Shown: positions 10,382-23,400 of the stretch, piece after piece
How positions within the stretch are numbered: the stretch's first letter is position 1
How the letters are laid out: each line of letters opens with the position of its first letter
Assembly (NCBI GenBank): GCA_000310025.1
Contig: FN649751.1
Coordinates: forward strand, 5,859,069 to 5,923,068
Direction: 5' to 3'
Source of the DNA: Ectocarpus siliculosus
Lineage: Eukaryota; Sar; Phaeophyceae; Ectocarpales; Ectocarpaceae
Length of the DNA: 64,000 bases
Notes under the pieces: model-generated
What the model was told of the DNA's origin: nothing
Seen by the model: the letters and a program-made list of their open reading frames with translations, nothing else
Database searches by the model: none
Made by a program: the position numbers and the translations under genes

Positions 10382-13300
10382 ATGACTTCCAGATTAGCTG
10401 CGTGGCAGTGCGGACTAGTATTCCTGGTGGCGTGCTTCCCGCGACAGGCCAGCTCGTTCCTCTTCTGCCCCACCGTACCAAGTGCCGCCTCTCGACCAGG
10501 TAGACGTACCACCCGTGACATGATAGCTTCACCTTCTCGCTGACAACGTGCTGCGCTCGTTCGCACGCCGCTTGCATGTACCAGCAACGTGAAAAACCTT
10601 GCTGTGGTACATCTGCTGCTGCAGCACGGCTGTGTTGGTGTGAACAATAATGGACGGCAAGTTGAACTTTGTACGTTGCTGTGCAGCAGCATGTACCGCA
10701 CAAACGCATTGCCCGGTGCATGTTTCACAGCTCCACACGAGAGGGCGAGTGAACAGCACCGACACCAAAGCAGCCCATATATACATATATGTTTGACGTT
10801 GCACATGCGAACTGCGCTACTTTGGGGACACACAGACCCGGTTTCTGATCGCACGAACGGTGGTGACCGTTCAGTCTGTCTCATGGACGTGCAGTGACAA
10901 CCGTTGTCGATGTGTTTTGCTCTTGCTCCTCTCTCACACAAGTTCATCACTTGCTGTAGTTCCTCGGCGAATTAGCACATGAAAATGATTGTGCAGTGCT
11001 TTTAGTCTTGTAGTCGAGAGCAAGACAAAGTCGCCGCGGTGTGGCATACGCATATAACATCGGTACAAAGGCAAGAGCTGTTCAAACTCCGTTACCTCAC
11101 ATTTTCCGGCGGTCGTGCACTTCGCGTGCATTCCTTGACGGCACCGCTGTACGGGCAGGCCGATGCCTTGCGCCCACCATATCGAATGGTTCTCGGGTGA
11201 GAGGCTGACCCTCATTCATCACACTCACAAACACACTGTACTTCCAACGCCAAACGTCGACGGTAACACCTCACACCGATTTCGTTCGGTTGACAAATGG
11301 CTGGACACCTGAGTTTCGGTCATTTACACCACTGCTGCCGCCTTTGCCTGCATGTATGCGTACGTGCACGCGCCCTTTCCGCCCAGCCCGAACATCGACC
11401 ACCACTGCCGCCGCACCTGAGGGTGATGCCTCGGCCCAGGAGGGCACCACGGCCACCCCGCCGCCGTCTCTCGACCGTTCCGCGCCCCTCTCCTTCATCG
11501 CCAAGAACAACGTCAACCTTGACGGGGAATTCCTCTCGAACAGGGAGGGAGAGCCCACGGCGGAGGAGCTCTCGAACGAGAACCTCATCAAGATCGTGGC
11601 CGAAAAGAGCACGGACGAGGAGGTCAATGTCGTCGTGTGGAAATGCTTGGGTGAGAGCTGGGATCTGATGCCGAAAGGAGGAGGTGCAACATGAACTAAC
11701 TTTTCAGACTAGCCAAGCACATGGCCCCGTGTATGCGTCCGTAGTTCGCATCCACTACGGCAAACCCGGAAAGCAGAGCGCCTGGCTGTCAGAAGCCAGG
11801 CAGGCGTTCCCCGGTGGGTCAATCCGAAGAGATACTGCACCCCGAGAACCGTTTGCATGAAAAACATTGAGGACATTCTCATACCTCCGGCGGGTTATAT
11901 GGCTTTGACTTACTGCTTGCCGTTATCGATTGCCGTGTTGCAATGGCCAGGCATCCTTCGAGACACGATGCCTTCCCTGCGTTCCCGTTCTGCCTGTTGC
12001 GCCTTTCGGCAGTGCCAGCCACCACGGCGATGCCAGCCACCATGTTGTGAACTTCACCCAACGTTTCTCTGGGAGTACATGGACATGCGCGTTTCGCACT
12101 ATCATGCTCGGATGGGTTATTTTTCATCACAACTAAACCATCGCTTCTCGCTCGTGGGGTGTTGTGCGGGCGGCCTTTCCTCTGCCCAGGCTACCGGTAC
12201 GACGCTGGCGAGAACGCGTGGAAGGCCGTAAAGGTGTTTCCTCGATGGGAGGCCATGTACCCGGAACCCCCCGATCTCTTGGGGGTAACACGCGTGTACG
12301 AGAAGAGCGTCGACAAGCCCGTCCTGAAGGCCGTGCAGGTGTGGTGTGTCCTCCTTGAAGACGGCTATATCGCTAGTTAGTGTTAAAACAGCCCACTGGC
12401 TACGCCCATATGGACTATGATTCGACAACGCTGTTTCCCTCGTTGATGCCACTTCCTACATCTGAGAACGTTATTGTCGCAGTGAACACGTTTTTCATCT
12501 GCTGTGCCCCACGCGTGTTGAACACGTTTGCAGCTGTGCCCCACGCAGGAGGGTGGGTCGCCTTGAGTGTTTCATGTTTTGATATTGGGCATGTAGTTCA
12601 CGTACCACCGCACCTTGTGCTTGCGTGAAATGATAGACATGTGCCCGAGGTTTTATTCACACGACATCGTAACAAAGTACGAATATTTTGCCCTCCAGAC
12701 ATGGTGGGCAGACTAAGTATGCCTCATACCTTAATATAGCACGCACGGAAAACAAGAGGCAAGAGATACTTCCCGAGGAAAAAGTCGATATGCCTGGACA
12801 CGAGCGTGATTGAACACGTCAACCTTTCTCATAAAAGTCTGAAGGAATCTATCGGCGTGTGTGTCCATGCATTGCTGGTCCTAGCTGCCCGCTTTGAAAA
12901 CCCACACCACGCCTCGCGGGAGGTGATGCGGTGCCACTCTACCTTGTGGAGGCAAGACGCACAAGTTTTATTGCCGCACCGGTGTGATTTTGAATCAAAC
13001 ACAATCTCGGCACCACCGGGTGATGGTGCGTGAAGTCGCGAGAAACGAGGTGTCACGACGGTTTATTTGTTATTCCTGCCTCCCTGGCAGCCTTTCAAGG
13101 GCTCTCGTCTTCTCTCATACAATCGAGGCTCGTTGAACACGCGCATGAGCGTGTTCTCAACGAGATGTATGCGTCTGCTGGCCTCTCGTGCGCTCGCCTC
13201 GATATCCCCCGTTGCCGCTGCGTGCTTCTGCTTATTGAAGGCCCTGATCAGGGCCATCCCTTCGGAGCACAAGCGTTGCATTGTGGAACAGCTTAGGCCG

Positions 13301-14163
13301 ATAGGATTTACAGGCCTGACGCTGGACGAGCTAACTCCGAACAGAACGCGCAGGGCCCAGGTGAGACCTTTTTTGTTTTTTCGAAACGGGTGCCTGAAGT
13401 TGCAGCTCAATGTAGGGTACCTGTAGAGTTTTCGCGAGTGCTTGGCTCATGGGTTCTACAGATTGTGCGCGATTCGACTTCAACGAAGGCGTTGCGAGCC
13501 AATCAGCATGTGTCAAATGGAAATTGGGCTACGCTGCAGTGATGCGTCGTGTACGTGGATGGCTTTTACCCACCAGAACATGCCGTAGACCTTCAAGGCA
13601 TTTTGCAGTATGGACTCTTCCTTGTCGCATGTTCCGGTACTGCTTGTTTTTTGAAGGACCACTTGCAGTCTGCACTTCGGTAGCCGTGCCAACCCTTCCC
13701 GCAAGTTCTGGCGCTATTCAGTCCAAACCTCTTGCGATTTCTATTCCTCATCTTTTTCGACCCTGTTGACATCACCGGGGGAGATTCAACGTTTAGAATC
13801 AAGCATTCTCTTCTCGCGTAGATATTTCGAAAGTATCGTTTCCCCCCGTTGGTTTCAAGTCGATATTCCCCATACCAGGCCCCTGAGTGCTAGCCCCCCC
13901 TGTCTCTGTCGCTGTCGTCGAGACCAACCTTCGCTGACAGATACCTCGCACGCCGCGTTGGTTGCCGTTCTCTTCTTGCCCGCCATCTGCTCTCCGGTAC
14001 ATCTCCCTTCCTCTCCCCGCCGTCCCAAAAGGTGACCAACTTTCTGCTGTATTTCCGAGATCAACTTTGGGGTGTTCCCTTGGAAGAGGTCGAGCGACGT
14101 AGAGTGGAGAGGATCGAAGCGGCCAAACGGGAGGCGGAGGCTGAAAAAGAAGCTGGAGCGTGA
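10382..14163 (+). CDS. Plastid-targeted DUF1823 family protein
   Basis: Five exons join in phase: 10382-10499, 11387-11650, 12190-12338, 13241-13360 and 14032-14163, encoding 260 residues. The N-terminus has a signal peptide core (CGLVFLVACFPRQ) ending ASS-FLFCP, the Ala/Ser-Phe context of heterokont plastid preproteins. The mature part matches DUF1823, a family of cyanobacteria and plastid-bearing eukaryotes: WKCLGYRYD, FPRWEAMYPEPPDLLGVTR, a PVLKAVQ segment, and ELTPNRTRRAQ followed by LLYFRDQLWG. The biochemical role of DUF1823 is not known to me. The final 24 residues are a charged, probably helical tail (REAEAEKEAGA). Start choice rests on the signal peptide and on exon 1 splicing in phase. 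The gene ends 1.75 kb from the convergent hydrolase gene. Confidence 0.88.
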
Positions 14164-15910
14164 CCCTCGACAAACGAGGGGCTATGACCGAGCTTCTGCT
14201 GTATTTGACCATGGACAGATACACCACCGCTGCGTAGGCGATGCTGCGGGCAATGAGATGGCCGTTGCTTCGAGTACCGTCGCACTCGGTACTGTAGGGC
14301 TTGGGTTGCCGTCGTTCCAAGGGCGAGCTGCATGCTGAATTCACGCCTCGTGCTTCGATACCGAGAACCATGACTGGGTGTACGAGGCCTTTTCGAAAGA
14401 TTGGTGTGTACGCAACACGCGTGTGGTGGATACGTTCCTACAAGGTCCAGATGAGCGATATTGACTTCCACCTAGGGGGTAGAGCGAGTTCAGGATACTC
14501 CCGAGGTTCGAGTTCAGGATATTCCAGCGGTGCGGCCGACCTAACAGGCAGGTAGAGGAACCGAATTGCTTCGTGGCAGCCAGCCACCGTCCGTTGTGGG
14601 CCCAGCCACCGTTCTTGGGTGTGGCCTTGATTTCTTGATTTGACAGTTTGTTCGCCTTGGAGGAGAAAGAAACTGGCTTGCTTGCTCTCGAAGTTCCATG
14701 GGTTAAGACGGTGGAAGAGAATCGGATCGAAAGCGCATGTTGCAAACAGTCGCTCGCCCAAACCACAAAAATGATTTCGAGATCACTTTCACCAATGGCG
14801 ACGACGAGGCCAACACGAAAGACAATTTAGGAGGTTCCATGACGCCTGGAAAAAAAGAAGGAAAAAAAAAAACATCCTCGAGCAGAGAATCGAACGGGGA
14901 CTCATTCGGCTATGGATCAACCCGTCCAGCCCTTGGGGAACTGTCACGTTGGCTGCTACGGACATGTATCTTCGATATCATGTTGCCTACAATATAACAC
15001 TCCGGGTTTGAATGTGCGGCGCAACACGCTACGTTTTGCGCGTACCAACAGATATATATCTTGGCACGCCAAGGTCGCGGTGATTCGGTGCGGTGCTACT
15101 GTTGTCTTTCAGGAAAGGGTGGGCAACGAGTGTGTCGAGATCTTAGCCTCGATATAGCGGCGCCGGGAAAGCGTTGCTGGAGAAAGCAGATGAACATGCC
15201 CACTTCGCCTCGCAAGACATTATCGCGGATCTCAAGCATACGTTCCCCGTTCCCCGTGTTTTGTGATGTCATAATGGTTAGGGGTGTGCTGTGATCTGTG
15301 GTGGGAAATCCTGCGTATAGTGTTGGGTTGCACTCGGCGAACATCCTGGCATGACCGCGTATCTATTACCTTTTAGTTACAAAGTACTACAAACATCAGA
15401 GAAGGACTACTACCCCCGTAACGGGACTTGGTTTAGGGATAGATCGGTGGGTGCGGTTCTTCGTATTTTCGTATTTTCCGGTTTCGTGTGCGCATCTTCG
15501 CGTGTGAAGGATGCCTTGAAAATGGTAGAAGACAAATGGGGTTCTTGCGCACTACAATCCACACCCAATTGCTGTGTACTGCTGTTATTCTAGGGAACTT
15601 TGTTGCTCGTCGCACTGCCGTCGACTGTCGTGACGCCTGAATACCTCTCCACAGAAGAGTAGTATCAAACTCTATGAAAAACTCCAATAGTATTGTTCGC
15701 GAGGTCGCTGTATGCATACGGACGACTTCCATCAGCAGTACGATAGAGAGAACGGGTAGTGTCTGCCCTCTTTTGACACATAATTGTAAACATCCTTCTT
15801 CCCTCCGACGAGAGAAGAAGCAGACCAACCAGACGCAGCATATACGCAGCCGCCCCACGCCCTCATCCAACCCGTGCACGCGCCAGTCCCCATCTTTCTG
15901 TGGTTGTCGG
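14164..15910. other. Convergent intergenic region, nothing firm
   Basis: Between the stop codons of two convergent genes. It should hold both 3' untranslated regions. A short imperfect direct repeat (GAGTTCAGGATA at 14,487 and 14,511) is visible. Open frames up to about 148 codons (15,433-15,879 minus) show no recognisable motif, and none is supported as a gene. Confidence 0.4.
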
Positions 15911-18161
15911 TTACTTTTCCAGATGTCGGTTGAGTGCCTTCATCACTTCGAGCTGCTCGGGTTCGGTGGGAAACCGGTGCGTTGCACCCTCCACGACAAC
16001 GAGCTCGTTGTTGAGCAGCACCTTGTCGAACTCGTAAGCATCGGCTACCGGGATGGTCTCATCTTCGGTGCCGTGAATGGTCAGGACGTTCGACCGCCTG
16101 CAATGAATGTTGATGACGAGAGTCCACGACGACGAAGGCCATAAAAAGAGTGCGCACAGAGATTGCCGGGGAAGTTTACGATGAGGGCAGGGCAGTATGT
16201 TGTCTTGGGATGACCGAGAGTAGGGAGAAAAAGAGGCTGCCCGTATGCAACATATCTAGGCTGCCCAAGCTCGGTATGTCTGTCAGGTCAAATGTGGATA
16301 CTGTGAACACCGTCAGTCGCACATAGACACTCACGAGATCGCTGCGGCCGTCTTCTTCATGTCGAGCGCGGCGAGCTCCTCAAAATCGCTTTTGTTGACG
16401 GTGAAATGTTTCCCCTGCAAGGGGGACGGGGGGAGGGAGATGACAACGTTGAAACCATAGAAAGAGCCCCATCGACCTCGTACAACAGTTTCCTTCACCC
16501 TTGCTAAGAATTTTACGCAAGCGCATGCAGCTCGGAACTCCAACTCTCCGGAATGCCCAGCCTTGTTTTTTGTTTTTATATTGTCTCGGGCAGCTTGCCT
16601 TCCATGCACCAGCTTCATCGCGATGAACTCGTTATTCTTGTTGTTCGCAACAAAAACAATGTTGGGAAACCTAGCCTGCGTTTTGAGCGTTGGCCGTCGT
16701 TTCCTTCGTGTCCTACTTACAAAATCTGCAAAGAAACACATCCCCGAAACCAGACCAGCCTCGTCCCCAAACGTTAGTATCATGCATGCGTAGACAAGAC
16801 AAGACAACACACCGCGACGTTCCACTCGAAAGACCCCGTCGCTCTAGCTGGTCCCACTGCTCCTCCGTGAAGCGGGATCGATCGAGGGTCTCGCTCCTGT
16901 CGAACCGACCCGCGACGTTCACCAGGAGTGGGACGTCGTCAAAAGCCTCCCCGTACCGTAACACGGCCGCAACGCCTGCGATTCCATTCAAACCGAGAAA
17001 AACAATGCAAAAACTTCAAGTACAACACCCCCACAAAAACTCGAAGCTGATAACGAGCAGTTTGCTGTAAAGCGAAATCGAAACATGGTGAGCTAACAGG
17101 AATTCCATCCGTGCCTTGTTATTAGCCGGGACGAACCCCTTCCAACACGCGGCCGAGACTATCTGCCTCACCCTTCGCATGGTCCAACACGCTGTCTACG
17201 TTCCACCCAAGCTCCCTTAGCCGAAGCACAACCGCTCGCAAGTCGCCCCGTTCTCTCTGGGAAACCATTGTCACACACGTACACACACATGGGCGTTGGG
17301 AGATGACAGTAGAACAGCGTCGCTCAACTTGCCGGCACGGCTCCATTTCTCAAACGCTAACGCTGAGTCTTTTGTTGATGCGGGTAAAGGGTGGGGGCGG
17401 GGATCGTGCGTTGAAGCGCATGGTAAGACACCTCGAAACAGAGCAGCAGCCGCATCGTGTTGTACTACTTTCAAAAACAGGGCTCGAGCAAGCGGTAGCG
17501 GGCTGGAGTGGCGGGCAGACCGTCATGAGGTTGCTCCCGAAAAGACGGCCACGTGCTTGCTTGAGACCCACACAATCACGCCAAACGACTTTTCGATATC
17601 TTCACACGACCAACGCGTTCATGGCGCAGTGCCATTGCTTCGTTGACCACTTACATCGTAGCCGGCGTACCTCCAGTCTCCCCCGGACTGCCCGCACCCG
17701 GCAAAGTCGAATCTACGAAGGAGAAAGACAAGAGGCGGGTAGAGTATGTCAGTACAATATTTCTTCAATACAAGGACTCGCACGCTGGGGGCCTCTATCT
17801 AGATGATGTCATCCGAAATACCCAGGATATCCATATTAATCAGAGTTGCTGCGAACATGCGGCTCTTCGTCGAATCTGAGGAGTTATCCCCTTCCCTCCC
17901 CTCGCTCCAACCACGCCCTTTGGCAAGGAGTTAGTCGGTATGCCATACCGCGCGCTTCTTCGTGGTCATCATGACGGGGGGTAGCAGAGTTAGAATAGAA
18001 GCGGTGACATGCAGCAAATCGTTGTGTCCGCTACATATTTGTTGTTTGTACCTTATTTTGGGGGTAGTTGGCTTGTGACTACGGAAGGCGTCCGCGTCAG
18101 TTGGATCCGTTCGGACATTCGAAGGTACTGAGCGGAGGCCGGAACGGTTTTTTATGTGAAG

Positions 18162-18197
<36 letters not shown>

Positions 18198-18642
18198 GCT
18201 TATCTGTTGTGTCTGCCTGGGTCAGTTGGTGGTTTGGTGCACCACGTATGCATAGTTAAAGACCAGGATACATGCATTGAATAGATAGTCTAGGGGTACA
18301 TAACCTACCTGTGCTGCTATATGCATGCCACAAATATCTGTCTCTCTACGACGCTTCTTGCCTGAAGGTATTCTCGGAGAGCTCTCGGCTAACGAATACG
18401 GGAACCGTGCCTTCGCAGCTCAAGCAGTTCCCGTGGCAGAGAATCCATACCCACTTGGAGCCCTCTCGTTTAACCGTTAGGATGCCGTTCAGATCGTAAC
18501 GTTCTTCCTCGTTCCTGATGACCAACTGCGAGCTCCCTAGTACCGTGGCGGCTTCTGCTCCTCCCGCCGGTTGCAGGGCTTCGTTGCTCGTAGCCGACAG
18601 TTGTTGAAATGCCCGATGAACGACTGGGATTGTCAAACCCAC
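15911..18642 (-). CDS. Alpha/beta hydrolase (serine aminopeptidase S33 type), nucleophile replaced; 5' end not found
   Basis: Exons read on the minus strand: about 18642-18362, 17712-17655, 17256-17172, 16975 to about 16809, 16414-16335 and 16097-15911. The order of conserved motifs fits plant-type S33 hydrolases: a WILCHG oxyanion-region segment, RFDFAGCGQSGG, GDLRAVVLRLRELGW, the nucleophile-elbow position, VPLLVNVAGRF, HGTEDETIP with the acid, and EGATHRF with the catalytic histidine. At the elbow the family GHSKGG reads DHAKGG, so Ser is Ala and the first Gly is Asp. Intron 1 here uses a GC donor (AG|GCAAGA), and the phase supports it. The donor near 16,809 is weak (GTTGTC), chosen because it alone keeps frame. 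An in-frame stop lies just upstream of 18,642 with no ATG after it, so a first exon is missing. Function may be non-hydrolytic. Confidence 0.78.
18055..18197 (+). repeat. Dispersed CAA-tailed repeat, copy 2
   Basis: This copy matches 2038-2170 and ends in a longer tail of about twelve CAA units (18,162-18,197). It lies inside the first recognised intron of the minus-strand hydrolase gene. The body reads GCTTGTGACTAC, TCGGACATTCGAAGGTACTG, CCGGAACGGTTTTTTATG and GAAGACAACAAC. Confidence 0.65.
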
Positions 18643-20426
18643 CTGGGATGGTATCGGCTGTGGGCATAGGCGTTATCAGTCCATGAGTAGCGGTATTGCT
18701 GCTGTATGATGTAGGCAGGTACCATCCATAGAGCGATAATCGGGCAGGAGCCCCGAGGATTGTGTTGGCGTCGTCAACCGGACGGTCTTTGCTGTTGCGC
18801 CGCATTTACGTAGATCGTTCTTGCCGGTTGATGGATAGAGTCAGCCAAGGGCCGCGTGAGCCCCCTGCCTCTCTTCCAGCGATCAACGAGAGAAGCCCGG
18901 AATCTACATAGTGGGTCCCAACAACTGCTGCTTCTCGAAGAAAGTCGGCTCCGCCCTGTAGTGTCGCGATCACATTGTGCACGCCTACCAATGTACAGCA
19001 GTTTGCACCAGATTCGAGTCCGTTCGTCGTTTGTACACGACAAGTATGAATACATACTCGTTCCGCCTGTGATGAATCAGTACCACCAATAATATATGGG
19101 GCAGTGTACCTCCAATGGAGTCATCGCCGTGTTATTTTACTCACCGTACAAGAAATTCAGCTGGGTCCAATAAAGGAAACAAAACTTAAACGATACCTCA
19201 ACAGCGCAGACAAAAGTGGTCCTAAGAACAGATACCATATGTTGCAGATATATCTTTTGGCATTCGCTTATCATTTGATTAGCACAGCTTTTAAACCGAA
19301 AGCGTTGCGACGTGGACTGAAACTTTTGCGTACCGATGCACCAGACGGAGCAATGCAGATGAGTGTTCCGCTAATAATCTCACCTCCGGTATCAGGAGCA
19401 GCCTCGAACAGCGCGCAAAATAGTAGGCGGTTTAGTGTCACGTGATGCATCGCGACAGTTCTCTCTTTTCCGTCAAACACCTTTTTTTGTGGTTTGAAGG
19501 TGAAATCCTTGTTGCCTCGCCTATTTAGTGGCCTCGCGTCCGACATGTGTGATGTTGATAACTTACTAACTTCAACGACAACCACGGACGTTGTACATGA
19601 GGATGCATCACTCTGCACCTAAATACCTCACGGACGATCTAGAGAATCAGAGCCACAGTCGGCGCACGTCCATCAAACGACGCGCGCCACGGTCAAACGT
19701 GTTTGGGCGTTTGAACTCTCAAGTTAGCTGTCCAGGCTACCGACATGGCGTTTCACTGCTGCGACTTATCGAAAATGCATCGATGACCAACTTGGGCTGC
19801 ACCCGTGTGGTGTGCTGATGTATGCGCTCAAATGGGTCAGTTTCGAGAGGTGCAGAAGCCATCCAAAAGAGCGGTGTGCTTGTGTGGTGGTATGGTTGGT
19901 ATCCTGATTATCACACCGATTCCGTGGACAGGATACAAAGAACGTCGACGTGGCATAAAACACACTCGTGGTTGTGAAAAAAGAACAAAATAGGCACATA
20001 ATCCACAGGCCCGGCCCATGCTCGCCGCCGCCTCGACTCCCCCCTACCGCACCGGCATGAAAACCAAGGTCAACAGCACCAAATACGCAACAGCAAAAGG
20101 ACGACAGTATGTAGAGAACGACGGCAAGAAATACCTAGGCGATCTGTAATAAACACATGTGCATTGGCCCCCATTCTCTCCCTTTTCGAGACGGCCTACT
20201 TCCACGGCTCGGGCAACCGCAAGCATGCCAAGGCCAACGCAAACAAACGTTTTCACGGTTTTTTTCGCAACAAAATTACGTCTCCTACGACGACCTTCTC
20301 TACTGTCATTAAAACGCCTTACACGGCCCGCCCTACTTAACCCAACCCTCCCTCCGACCACCATGACAAAAACACAAGGTCGACATAATAATTTCTAAAG
20401 CACATCAAATAAAATACGGGAGGGGG
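18643..20426. other. Region upstream of hydrolase and downstream of HSP90, first exon not located
   Basis: About 1.8 kb that should contain the missing first exon and promoter of the hydrolase and the 3' untranslated region of HSP90. Open frames of 75-115 codons exist on both strands (for example 19104-19445 plus and 19271-19618 minus), overlapping each other and lacking any family motif. I cannot support any as a gene. Confidence 0.4.
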
Positions 20427-23400
20427 TTAGCCGACGACCTCTGCGTCTGCGACGCCTCCCTCCTCCTCCCCTTCTGCGCCGCTCGCGTCCGGCGCCCCGA
20501 TGCGGTCCTCGAGCATTCCCGTCACGCGCTGCGCGAAGGCGTTGGGGTCGTCGATGCTGTAGCCCCCGGTGAGGGCGGCGATGTCGTAAAGCAGGACGGC
20601 CGTCTGCTTGGTCGAAGCCGCGTCAGGGTCGGTGGTGAAGCTGGCCTGCAGGGACTTCACGACCGGGTGCTCCGGGTTGATCTCCATGATCGCCTGGGGT
20701 GAAGGTGCCGAGGGACGCACAAACACACGGCGGCAGGCGACAGCAATGGATCAAACAAGGAATTTGGACTAAACAGACGACCGACTCATGGCAAAGGCGA
20801 GCAAGTTAGTGCCAGGGTGATTGTTGGACCCTGTGGATTTAAGTCCGCGCCCTTGTGCGTATTCTGACCTCATCCAACGACGGCACGCAAAATGGCTACC
20901 CAAATTTGTTGCACGGCCACCAACACGTCGTACAAGAAAAGTGCGCAGGCAGGAAAAATGCATTGCTAATTTGACTTAGACCCTCAATCGCAGAAGGATA
21001 GAGATGGATTTGTTGTGTAAATGCTTTTACGAAAAACACATAAACACAACAAAAAAATAGTACCTGCTGCTGGCCCGTCATGGAAGAGTCCTGCTCCCCG
21101 AAGGCAACCGCCTGGGCCTTCATGTACCGGGCCATCGTCGGCGACATGCCGTATGACGACTGCACGAGGGTTGCCGCCGATCCCACGAGGCGGTTGGACA
21201 CCTCCACCTTCTGGACGCGCTTCTCGCCGAGCAGCTCCTGAAGCCACTGACGGAAGTCTGATTGGTATGGGCACACGGGTTTTGGATAGGAGGGCACAGG
21301 ACCCCACACCAACGACGGAATTTGTTAAAAGACTGGGGGGTTGTAAAAGCGTATTTGAGGATGTTTCTGTTGCCATCGTCACCGCCAATATTCTTCGTAG
21401 CTCCATCAAGGCCCCTACTCTTTCACGCAACAAAAAACAAAAACTACAGTCACAAGCAAACCGACAACAGAGTCTGCGAGGAAGCTCGACCACACGCCAA
21501 GACCAACAAATATAAAAACACCACGAAGCCTAGATAAGCAAAGAGGACGCTACCATCCTTTACGTTGTGGGCGTCAGATGCACCTCTCCGCAAGTATTGA
21601 CCCAACAGCCAGGGTCACTCAGGAGGAACCCCACACACGAGATTCGCCCCTATCATCGGATCACCCCGCCCCTTTTCCATCGCCGCCAATGACGTTAAAA
21701 TCTGTGTCGCCACGAAAAATAGCTTCTTCACTTGCTGGGCATGACGATGGAAAAACCCAGTTTGCATGGCTGCACCAAGAGTCGAAAACTCGCGTTCCCA
21801 ACAGCACAAGGTTCTGAGGCTATCGTATCAACTGGAGCGACCGACTGGGGGAATGAAAATCTCCAACCCCAACATAAACACAAGGACAACCACGGACACC
21901 AAAAACTTCATTCTACAAAAAAACAAACGGGAGCCGGGTCCTTCGACTTTGGAAAAAGTTCGGTGCCTGACGGGCAGGGTTTGGGGGGGGGAGGGGGTTG
22001 CCTCCTCGCACGAAGTACGCGACCCACAACAAGACCAGCTGACTGCACCGACACGTACGCGGTCGAACCTGCGGAGACAGGGTTCTCACCTTGAGTGTCC
22101 GTGGACTGCTCCTCCTTCTTGGCCTTCTCCTCCTCATCCCCGGAGAACTCCACGTTCTCCTTGCCCAGGTCAGTGAGCGGCTTTCCCCCGTACTCCCCGA
22201 TGGACTGCACGGTCAGCTCGTCGAGGGGCTCCGTCATGAACAGGACGTCGTACCTGCGGTGAGATATGCATTTGAGGAGATGCAAACGAGTTGCGGTGTC
22301 AGGCCCTCGTTCTTATGCGCCTCTGCTAGGTCAGCCTGCGCAGGCTTGCGTGCGTGCTACCTAACGTTGAGCCGATATCAACCCTCCTGCCTTCGACTCC
22401 CGCACACGTGGACAGAGAACACACGCACACAGGGAGGGCCTTGTTCTTCTCCCCTCCTCCGAGATTCCCCCCCCAATCGCCTTTTCAGTGGCTCAATTCT
22501 TGTGAATCAATTATAGGGTAAGGGCTGGTACTGTGCTCCGGGGGATGCTAGGACACCTCCCAATTGAAGAGACAACACCGAATACAGCAGTGACAGTGGC
22601 GAAAGAGAAGGCGGCTTGCTTTCGCCATGGGGGGATCAAACCTTGCAAGACCGCAAGCGTTCGGGTGGAACCCCCCGTTGAAAAACAACAGCAAACCCTA
22701 CGTATAAATATCTACGAATAATTCGTGCAGTTCCAGTACTCCATCTCACCCGAGCGAAGTTGCCTTCTCGAGGGCGGGCGACATCTGTGCCGAGGCGCGC
22801 GAGTCGGCGGTGACGTAGTAGATCGCCTTTTGGTCCTCCTGCAAGCCACGGCCAAGGACACGCACAGCAGGCGGCACAACCACAGAGGGAAACAGCGCGC
22901 GAGGGGACACTGCGTGAGCGGTGAGAGCCAGCACAAGACTGGACACAGCAGCTTCTCGGGAGGCGTCGTGACACAGCGTCTCCCGACCCAAACTGACAGC
23001 TCGTGTGACAGGTTTGCAACTTCTACGCATGCTGATCGACGCTGTTATCCTGCTGCACATCAGGATCTGTGTGCTTCCTTAGCATCGAAAGTAACACACG
23101 AACGCTAACTCTCGTAAAATTCCGAACACTGATTGAATCTACTCCCGTCCAATACTCGTTGACTGACGGACGGACCTTCATGTCTGCGATGTACTCGTCG
23201 AAGGATACGAAGTCTTCCCCGTGATTCTTGGAGAAGAAGCGGCACAACGGCGCCAGCTCGCTCTTGATGTCCTCGTCCTCCACGACTCCCACCTTCAGGT
23301 ACTTTCCAAAGTTCTCCCCTGGAGACACAAGCGCAGGACCACACGAAGGCAGCATGGACAGGGGCGGGGGACGATGGTTACAGCGGTGAGCGCGGGGTCA

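Noticed and set aside
18162-18197. CAA run as a coding poly-Gln or poly-Asn tract
   Set aside because: It lies in an intron and at the tail of a dispersed repeat, not in any supported frame.
19104-19618. Overlapping opposite-strand open frames of about 115 codons
   Set aside because: They overlap each other, lack splice-supported extensions and show no domain.
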